A stretch of 20,364 nucleotides of DNA from the IMG/VR virus record IMGVR_UViG_3300046002_000614, positions 1-20,364 of that record. One strand, written 5' to 3'. The first letter of the stretch is position 1, and every line of letters begins with the position of its first letter. The translations under genes were made by a program, and so were the position numbers. Below are positions 13,174 through 18,777 of this stretch, piece by piece. The notes below the pieces were generated by a model. It ran no database searches, was not told where the DNA came from, and saw only the letters and a program-made list of their open reading frames with translations. The stretch is from a virus.

Positions 13174-13596
13174 ATGGCCACGACTGCACGCCTCGGCTAC
13201 GGGGCGACCTTCTCCATCGGTGACGGCGGCGGAACCGAAGTCTTCACCGCCCTGTCGGAAGTCATCGAGGTCGGCCCCCCGTCGCTCTCGCGCGCTTCCG
13301 TCGATGCGACCCACCACGGGTCTACCGAGCGCTATCAGGACTTCATCCCCGGCCTGCGTGATGGCGGCGAAGTTCCGCTGATGCTGAATTACACGAACGC
13401 GGCCTATGTCACGCTCCTGGCCAAGTACAACACCGACACGGTGACCAACTACCGCGTCACCGGCCCGAACGGCGCCATCTGGCAGTTCGCCGGCTTCCTG
13501 ACCGCTCTGGAAGGCCAGATCCCCATCGACGACAAGATGGCGATCAGCTGCACGTTCAAGGTCAGCGGCAAGCCCGCCTATACGGCTGGTAGCTAA
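13174..13596 (+). CDS. Major tail tube protein
   Basis: A 140-residue protein with the size and beta pattern of small siphophage/GTA tail tube proteins. The motifs LGYGATFSIGDG, HHGSTERYQDFIPGLRDGGE and MLNYTNAAY are followed by a Q-F-A-G-F-L-T segment and the strand ISCTFKVSGKPAY. It is followed directly by the tail assembly chaperone genes, the standard order. The ATG has AACGGAG upstream, and a real gap with the hairpin leader precedes it, as expected for an abundant product. Its whole length is similar to the N-terminal domain of the 9606 fusion protein. Confidence 0.9.
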   Translation: MATTARLGYGATFSIGDGGGTEVFTALSEVIEVGPPSLSRASVDATHHGSTERYQDFIPGLRDGGEVPLMLNYTNAAYVTLLAKYNTDTVTNYRVTGPNGAIWQFAGFLTALEGQIPIDDKMAISCTFKVSGKPAYTAGS

Positions 13597-13961
13597 TGAG
13601 CCGCTTCAAGGGGGCGGTCGCCCTCCCGGTAAAGTGGGAGGACGGTGAAGACGAGACCTTCACCCTCCTGCTGGACTTTAACGCTCTGTGCCTGCTGGAA
13701 GACCCGTTGCCGGGCATCACCAGCGGGCAGGTGGACCTGAAGTCGTTCAAGACGATCCGGCTGGTGTTCTGGGCTGCGCTTCAGGCTCATCATCCGGGTC
13801 TGACGGAAGAGGATGCGGGTCAAGTCCTGTGGGCTATCGGTGTCGAAAAGGGCGCCGACTATCTGCAACAGGGCTTTGAGGCCGCGTTCGGCACTGCGGA
13901 GGGTGGCGCGTCCACCGCAAACCCTCCAAAGCCGCGTCCTTCAGCTACGAAGAAGCGCTGA
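13596..13961 (+). CDS. Tail assembly chaperone, short form
   Basis: A 121-residue protein encoded right after the tail tube gene and before the tape measure, with ATG overlapping the tail tube TAA. The segments LDFNALCLLEDPL and FKTIRLVFWAAL, then HHPGLTEEDAGQVL and VEKGADYLQQGFEAAFG, are the pattern of the GTA/siphophage TAC family, which coats the tape measure before tube polymerisation. The last residues (NPPKPRPSATKKR) are a basic, low-complexity tail covering the frameshift region. This is the main product; a minor long form arises by frameshift. Confidence 0.85.
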   Translation: MSRFKGAVALPVKWEDGEDETFTLLLDFNALCLLEDPLPGITSGQVDLKSFKTIRLVFWAALQAHHPGLTEEDAGQVLWAIGVEKGADYLQQGFEAAFGTAEGGASTANPPKPRPSATKKR

Positions 13962-14239
13962 GGCTGTGGTGTGAGCTTGGGGGCGATCCAGACAAGTTCT
14001 GGACCCAAACCCCCAAGCTCTACGCCCTCTTTGTCGAAGGACGCCTTAGGGCCAAGCGTGAAGACCAGGACCGCGACATGGTTCTGGCCTGGCACATCGA
14101 AGCCCTGCACCGCCAGAAGCGGCTCCCCCACCTGAAAGACCTGATCGGAAAGCCGAAGCGCCGCAAGCGCCAGAGCGCGGACGATCAGATGGAAATCTTC
14201 GCGATGTGGAACGTCGTCATGGGCGGCGCGATCAACTAG
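13596..14239 (+). CDS. Tail assembly chaperone, -1 frameshift long form
   Basis: The predicted fusion reads 110 codons in the first frame, slips back one base near 13919-13925 and continues to TAG 14237-14239, giving about 214 residues. The second part has SYEEALRLWCELGG and PDKFWTQTPKLYALFVEGR, resembling TAC proteins of the FW-x-x-T-P type (Phage_TAC_6-like), then AWHIEALHRQKRLPHLKDL and a basic stretch. The second frame is open from 13880, but it has no ATG, GTG or TTG before ATG 14078, which lies past the conserved part. Expression by frameshift is therefore the simplest reading. Overlap G/G-T expression is well known in lambda-like and HK97-like phages. Confidence 0.75.
13919..13963 (+). 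other. Predicted -1 ribosomal frameshift signal
   Basis: The heptamer A AAC CCT (13919-13925) fits X-XXY-YYZ in the chaperone's reading frame. A second candidate, T CCA AAG (13925-13931), has the easily slipping AAG in the A site but an imperfect P site. Downstream, bases 13939-13945 (CTTCAGC) pair with 13957-13963 (GCTGAGG) in a 7 bp stem with one wobble. This stem lies 13 bases after the first heptamer or 7 after the second. It contains the short-form stop codon. Which slip site is used cannot be decided here. Confidence 0.55.
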
Positions 14240-14616
14240 CGGAACTTGAGGTCCGCGCTGTAATCCCGGGTGTCGATGTCGTTCTCAGCCGGGTCGCATA
14301 TCCAGGCGACCATGTCGGCGCTGAAGGTCAGGCGGTCAGCCAACACGGCGAATGGCACCCAACCGGAATAGGCCCCCATGCGGTTCTTCGAGTTCACGAA
14401 GCCGCAGAGCCGGGCGCCCTTCGCGTCGTGGGGATAGGCGGCGATCACCGTTCGGAAACGGGCGGTTGAATAGTCGAATAGCTCGGCGTCGAATTGATCC
14501 CGAACAGCGGCGGCGGCGGCAAGCGCCGACTTCCGTTCCGCTGGCGTGAAGTCCCGGGTGGCGGCGGTTGCCTGTGTGGCCAAGGCCGCAGCGACGGCGA
14601 AAACGATCAGTCTCAT
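14236..14616 (-). CDS. Secreted protein of unknown function, moron candidate
   Basis: A 126-residue protein on the opposite strand between the chaperone and tape measure genes. Residues 1-19 are a signal peptide (MRLIVFAVAAALATQATA, A-x-A cleavage site near 19), so the mature protein is periplasmic or exported. The core LFDYSTARFRTVIA, then CGFVNSKNRMGAYSGWVPF, matches a widespread uncharacterised pattern (D-x-x-S-A-x-F-R ... C-G-x-V-N-x-K-N-x-x-G-x-Y-x-G). C71 and C107 could form a disulfide. The frame continues upstream without a stop, but ATG 14616 gives the signal peptide and sits just after a good promoter. Its stop overlaps the chaperone stop by two to three bases. It is likely a lysogenic-conversion or superinfection gene, but its function is not known. 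Confidence 0.75.
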   Translation of the reverse strand: MRLIVFAVAAALATQATAATRDFTPAERKSALAAAAAVRDQFDAELFDYSTARFRTVIAAYPHDAKGARLCGFVNSKNRMGAYSGWVPFAVLADRLTFSADMVAWICDPAENDIDTRDYSADLKFR

Positions 14617-14623
14617 GGCCCGC

Positions 14624-14651
14624 AATCTAACGGCGAAAGCCGGATAGTCAA
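14624..14651 (-). promoter_or_regulatory. Sigma-70-like promoter for the antisense moron
   Basis: On the minus strand TTGACT (14651-14646) and TAGATT (14629-14624) are separated by 16 bases. The first matches the -35 consensus at 5 of 6 positions, the second the -10 at 4 of 6. The ATG begins only seven bases after the -10 box, so transcription should start at or next to the start codon and the mRNA would be leaderless. There is no Shine-Dalgarno sequence. The -35 region overlaps the ribosome site of the tape measure gene on the other strand. Confidence 0.6.
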
Positions 14652-14662
14652 AGGAGCGCCTA

Positions 14663-17050
14663 GTGCAATCAGTAATCGGCGCGCTCCGGGTGGTCCTGGG
14701 GGCGGACACCGTCGCCTTCGAAAAAGGGCTGGACGGGGCACAGCGGAAGCTCAACCGCTTCGGCAAGGATATGCAACGCATCTCCAGCCGCATGACCGGG
14801 CTGGGGGCTGCGCTGACGGTCGGCCTGACCGCTCCGCTGGCTGCTGTCGGCGTCAAGATGACCCAGATGGCCATCGACGCGGAAGAGATGAAGTCGGCCT
14901 TCAAGGTCTCCTTTGGAACGATGGCGAAGGACGTTGAGGGCTGGGCGGTCAAGACCGGGGACGCGCTAGGCCGTTCCACCGAGGAGATGCAACAGGGCGC
15001 GCTCACCATGCACGGTCTGTTCAAGGCGGGCGGTCCTGCCACGGCGCAGACAAAGGCGCTGGCGCAACAGTTTGCCGTTCTCGCGCAAGACCTCTCCAGC
15101 TTTCACAATGTGGACCCCACGGACGCGCTGGCCGCCCTGAAGTCGGGCCTGTCTGGCGAAGCCGAACCCCTGCGCCGCTTCAACGTCTACCTCAACGAAA
15201 ACGCCGTCCGCTTGCAGGCTGTCCAGATGGGCCTCGGCAAGATGAAGGGCGAACTTACTGAGACGGCAAAGATCCAGGCGCGGGCCGCCCTGATCATGGC
15301 CGGCACCAGTGAGGCGCAGGGCGACGTTGCCCGAACCGCCGACAGCGCGGCAAACCAGATCAGGCGCTCCAAGGCGCAATGGCAAGAGCTGGCTGTCGTC
15401 ATCGGCTCCAAGATCATTCCGCTGCTTACCCCCGTCGTGAAGGCGCTGGGCGATATGCTGGAGGGCTTCGGCAAGCTCAATCCGGTTGTGCAGGGCTCCA
15501 TCCTTGCGTTCGGCGCCATCGCCTTGACCATCGGCCCGGTGCTGATCGGTATCGGCTCCCTGATCGGGGCGGTCGGCACGATCACGACGGCCCTCGGCGC
15601 TGCTACGGGTGCAGCGGCGACCTTCGGCGCGGCGCTCGCTGCCTTCATGGGCGTCGCGGCGGCTGTTGTGGTCACCGTCGCAGCCCTGACGGCAGGTATC
15701 GGCCTGTTGATGTACGCTCAATCGGACGCGGCCATCAAAGCGGACGCCAACAAGCGCGCCCATGAGCGGCTTGATCCGATCCTCAACACCGTCCGCGACA
15801 GCATGGCCAAGGCCGCAGCCGCGACGGGTGAGCTTCGCAAGTCCCACCTCGAGGCGGCGGATGCTGCGTTCATCCGGGGCGAGGCCGAACTCGAGGCCGC
15901 CCGGAAGACCCTGGCCGCCGCCCGCGCCAGCCTTGCCGCCGCCAAGCGGACGGACGGGAACCTTGGCCTTCAGGCCATGACCGGCGGTATGCCCGGTTAC
16001 AACACCGGCATGGCCGAGCTTGGCCAGAAGCGGGCGGAAGCCGCTCTGAAGGCCGCTGAAGACGCCCTGATCAAAGAGGGCCTCGGCAAGCGCCGCAGCC
16101 ACAAGGGATATGGCACCACCTTCCATGTCGTGAAGCCGTCCGACGCCTTCCGTGAAGCTGACGCAATCCAATCGGTCGCCACGGCTGTAAGGGACACCGG
16201 AACCGCAGCCGGCGGCGCGAAGAAGCCGACGCGGGACTTCGCTGAGGAACTGGCGCGGCTGGACGAAAGCCTCCTGACCCCGGAGCAGCAAAGCAGCCAG
16301 TCGCGCGTCGATGAGCTGAAGCTGCTGGATGACGCGCTTGAGGCCGGCGCGATCAACCTGGAGGCCTATTTTACCAAGGCTTTCGCCCTGCGGGACAAGT
16401 GGAACCGCGAGGACTTCAAGGCGATCACTGCGACCGATCCGGGGCAACTCAATTCCTCGGTTCCCGACATCCGCGTCTTCGGCGGTCAGGTGATGAGCGA
16501 GGAGCAGGTGGCGAGCCTGCAAAACCAGATGACCCACGCTTTCAGGGGCGCGTTCGACGCTCTCCGGGCGGGCGGGGCCAAGGGGCTTTTCGAGTACCTG
16601 GCCGATAGCTTCGCCAACCGGCTGCTGGACCGCCTGTCGGAAGACCTCACCGCGATCTTCTCCAAGCTGCTTTCCCAGATGTCCACCGTGTCGAACGACA
16701 ACGGCAGCGGCTGGGGCGCGATTGTCGGGGCCATCGGCAACTGGCTGGGCGGCTCTGCGGGTTTCGCGACCGGCGGCTCTTTCACGGTCGGCGGATCGGG
16801 TAGGGCCGATAGCAAGTACGTCGGGATGCGCCTCTCCCCCGGGGAAATGGTCGATATCCGGAAGCCGGGTCAGACCAACGACAACGGCGGCGGGGTGTCG
16901 GTCCACGTCAGCAAGTCGCCCTATTTCGACGTTCACGTGGAACGCATTGCGGCCAGCACCGCCGCGCCGATGGCCTCAGCCGCCTACACCCGCGCTGTCG
17001 CTGACGCGCCCCGCAATATGCAACGGCAATCGCGGAGCCGCCTCGGATGA
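14663..17050 (+). CDS. Tail tape measure protein
   Basis: A 795-residue protein that sets tail length and is ejected at infection. The GTG start at 14663 has AAAGGAG seven bases upstream. Residues 15-45 and 65-130 are amphipathic helix. Residues 275-351 form a long hydrophobic, Ala/Gly-rich segment with several possible membrane spans. Residues 360-480 are Ala/Lys/Glu-rich coiled coil. The C-terminus has AFRGAFDALRAGGAKGLFEYL (from about 627) and GGSFTVGGSGRADSKYVG near 702, the usual end of lambda/GTA-type tape measures. By the rule of about 0.15 nm per residue the tail would be near 120 nm long. It overlaps the next gene by ATGA. Confidence 0.93.
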   Translation: MQSVIGALRVVLGADTVAFEKGLDGAQRKLNRFGKDMQRISSRMTGLGAALTVGLTAPLAAVGVKMTQMAIDAEEMKSAFKVSFGTMAKDVEGWAVKTGDALGRSTEEMQQGALTMHGLFKAGGPATAQTKALAQQFAVLAQDLSSFHNVDPTDALAALKSGLSGEAEPLRRFNVYLNENAVRLQAVQMGLGKMKGELTETAKIQARAALIMAGTSEAQGDVARTADSAANQIRRSKAQWQELAVVIGSKIIPLLTPVVKALGDMLEGFGKLNPVVQGSILAFGAIALTIGPVLIGIGSLIGAVGTITTALGAATGAAATFGAALAAFMGVAAAVVVTVAALTAGIGLLMYAQSDAAIKADANKRAHERLDPILNTVRDSMAKAAAATGELRKSHLEAADAAFIRGEAELEAARKTLAAARASLAAAKRTDGNLGLQAMTGGMPGYNTGMAELGQKRAEAALKAAEDALIKEGLGKRRSHKGYGTTFHVVKPSDAFREADAIQSVATAVRDTGTAAGGAKKPTRDFAEELARLDESLLTPEQQSSQSRVDELKLLDDALEAGAINLEAYFTKAFALRDKWNREDFKAITATDPGQLNSSVPDIRVFGGQVMSEEQVASLQNQMTHAFRGAFDALRAGGAKGLFEYLADSFANRLLDRLSEDLTAIFSKLLSQMSTVSNDNGSGWGAIVGAIGNWLGGSAGFATGGSFTVGGSGRADSKYVGMRLSPGEMVDIRKPGQTNDNGGGVSVHVSKSPYFDVHVERIAASTAAPMASAAYTRAVADAPRNMQRQSRSRLG

Positions 17051-17637
17051 CCATTGCCCTGCCTTCGACCCCAAAGCCGAACGGCGTCGGCCTGAAGATG
17101 CTCAACTTCGGGCGGGCTACTCAGCCCCTTGGGGGAGACATTCAGTATGTCGCCCGGGTCGGCTCCCGCTACGTCGTCCAGGTCTCCCTTCCCCCGATGA
17201 CCTACGACACCGCCCGCGCGTGGCTGGCGGCCCGGCTTCGCGCGGCGACGGAAGGCGACACGGTCTCCTTCTCATGGCCGCAGCCGACGCAGACCAGCCT
17301 TGGCACGCCTCTGGTCAACGGCGGTTCGCAGCTCGGCTCCAGCCTGATCGCGGACGGCTTCACCGCATCCGTCGCCATTCCGCAGTTGGCCTATTTCTCC
17401 TTCAGCGTCAGCAGCCACACCTACCTGCACGCGGTGACCTCCTCCGGGTCTGCCAACGGGTCTGGTCAGGCGACCATGAACATCGCGCCGATGCTTCGCG
17501 TGTCCCCGGCTGACAACGCCGCGCTCAACTTCACGACGCCCACCATTGAGGGCTTCATGGACGTTGGCGATGTCGAGTGGTCGCTGGACGTTCTGATGCA
17601 CGTCGGCGTCAGCTTCACGATCACGGAAAACAAATGA
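17047..17637 (+). CDS. Tail protein downstream of the tape measure
   Basis: A 196-residue protein, beta-rich, following the tape measure as distal-tail or DUF2460-like proteins do in GTA-type clusters. Recognisable segments are PLGGDIQYVARVGSRYVVQV, then PLVNGGSQLGSSLIADGF, and IAPMLRVSPADNAALNF followed by T-P-T-I-E-G-F. I know this pattern from uncharacterised tail proteins of alpha- and gammaproteobacterial phages but cannot assign it to a named family. A role at the tail tip or distal tube is inferred from position. Both ends overlap neighbours as ATGA. Confidence 0.65.
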   Translation: MTIALPSTPKPNGVGLKMLNFGRATQPLGGDIQYVARVGSRYVVQVSLPPMTYDTARAWLAARLRAATEGDTVSFSWPQPTQTSLGTPLVNGGSQLGSSLIADGFTASVAIPQLAYFSFSVSSHTYLHAVTSSGSANGSGQATMNIAPMLRVSPADNAALNFTTPTIEGFMDVGDVEWSLDVLMHVGVSFTITENK

Positions 17638-18353
17638 CGCTCGCAACCGCCCTCGCGGCTTCGACCGTTCGGCTGTTTGGCGCGGCGAAGATCGTGGCGC
17701 CCTTTGGCACGCTCTACCTGCTGGACGGCTCGGGCACGGTCACGATTGACGGCAACGCCTACACCTCTACCTCAACTCACGGGGTCTGGAGCTACACAGA
17801 GGCGATCTCTGACGGCGTTGCGGCGGAAGCCCCCCGCGCTGTGATGACGATGCAGCTAACGACCCAGGCGCAGCTAGAAGACTTCCTCGACCTCGACACT
17901 CAGGGCTCGCCCGTGACGATCTATGAGGGCGTTCTTGACATGGCGACCGGCCTTGTCATTGAGGACGCCGAGGAGGTCTTCAACGGCGAACTCGACACCG
18001 TGGCGGCTTCTGTCGCCTTCGGTGGCTACACCATGCAGCTAGAAGTCGCCTCCGTCTTCGAGCGGTTCTTTGACAACTGGGAAGGCGCCCGGCTGTCGCC
18101 CTCTTGGCACAAGTCATATTGGCCCGGCGAAAAGGGTTTCGATGAGGTCACCGGCATCAATCGAAAGCTTCCCTGGGGCGTCGGTGGTGGCGGCACGGGC
18201 TTCTATGGCCGCCGTCCTCCCGGACACACCGACTGGAGCAAGGGCCTTACTCCGCTCACCCGGGCAGCGACCCGAGGCATGGGCGACGCTGGCTTCTTCC
18301 TCAACCCGGCGATTGCGCTCGGTCGGGGCCTCGGCTCCATATCTGGCGGATGA
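17634..18353 (+). CDS. Tail tip protein, DUF2163-like position
   Basis: A 239-residue protein. After an early hydrophobic strand region (FGAAKIVAPFGTLYLLDGSG) comes VTIYEGVLDMATGLVIEDA, then VFNGELDTVAAS and MQLEVASVFERFFDNWEGAR. S-W-H-K-S-Y-W-P-G-E-K-G-F-D-E-V follows. That last stretch is like the phage tail proteins that precede the NlpC/P60 peptidase and contain R-x-S-x-x-x-H-x-x-x-x-P-G-D-x-G-F. The C-terminus is Gly-rich. Start ATG 17634 overlaps the previous TGA. It probably belongs to the baseplate-like tip complex with the peptidase and hub genes. The family name is inferred from gene order. Confidence 0.65.
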   Translation: MTLATALAASTVRLFGAAKIVAPFGTLYLLDGSGTVTIDGNAYTSTSTHGVWSYTEAISDGVAAEAPRAVMTMQLTTQAQLEDFLDLDTQGSPVTIYEGVLDMATGLVIEDAEEVFNGELDTVAASVAFGGYTMQLEVASVFERFFDNWEGARLSPSWHKSYWPGEKGFDEVTGINRKLPWGVGGGGTGFYGRRPPGHTDWSKGLTPLTRAATRGMGDAGFFLNPAIALGRGLGSISGG

Positions 18354-18357
18354 CCTG

Positions 18358-18777
18358 ATGCAAGATCGAGTTCAGGCAACGCAGCGCGTCCTAGACGCCT
18401 TCCTCGACAAGCCCCTCGAATGGGGCAAGTACGACTGCGGACGCATGGCCGGGATGATGCTCCGCGAGATGGGGCATTCCCCCAAGCTCACCCGGTTTGG
18501 TCAGTATCGCACGGCGGCGGGCGCCCTTCTCGCCATGAAGCGGCAGAAGTTCAACGATCTTCCCGACGTGCTGGTGGATCTTGGCCTGCAAGAGATCGCC
18601 CTCGCGCGGGCTCTGCCGGGCGACATCATGGCCGTTCCGGGCGAGGGGATGACCGCCCTCGGTGTCGTTGTCGGTAACGGTCGCGCCCTGTTCTTCGCCC
18701 CCGATTGTGTCTGCCGTGTCGGTCAGTTGAACAAGCTGGACGTGGCGCGAGTGTGGAGGGTTCCATGCCTCAAGTAG
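18358..18777 (+). CDS. NlpC/P60-like tail peptidase (DUF6950-like)
   Basis: A 139-residue protein with LEWGKYDCGRMAGMM (C27 as likely nucleophile), then FGQYRTAAGALLAM, LARALPGDIMAVP and ALGVVVGNGRALFF, ending VARVWRVP. Order and spacing match the DUF6950 branch of NlpC/P60-like proteins, which sit at the tail tip and are thought to help cross the peptidoglycan. The usual second catalytic residue, a histidine in the H-x-G-V segment, is absent: the corresponding sequence reads ALGVV. Only H40 is present, in the wrong place. It may therefore be a structural or altered enzyme. It overlaps the hub gene by 13 bases. Confidence 0.75.
   Translation: MQDRVQATQRVLDAFLDKPLEWGKYDCGRMAGMMLREMGHSPKLTRFGQYRTAAGALLAMKRQKFNDLPDVLVDLGLQEIALARALPGDIMAVPGEGMTALGVVVGNGRALFFAPDCVCRVGQLNKLDVARVWRVPCLK

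Noticed and set aside
14617-15042. N-terminal extension of the antisense secreted protein
   Set aside because: The frame stays open upstream of ATG 14616 into the tape measure region, but the promoter and the signal peptide both place the start at 14616.
14966-16936. 656-residue open frame on the minus strand opposite the tape measure
   Set aside because: The plus strand encodes a clear tape measure here. The minus frame is low-complexity and has no recognisable motif or ribosome site.
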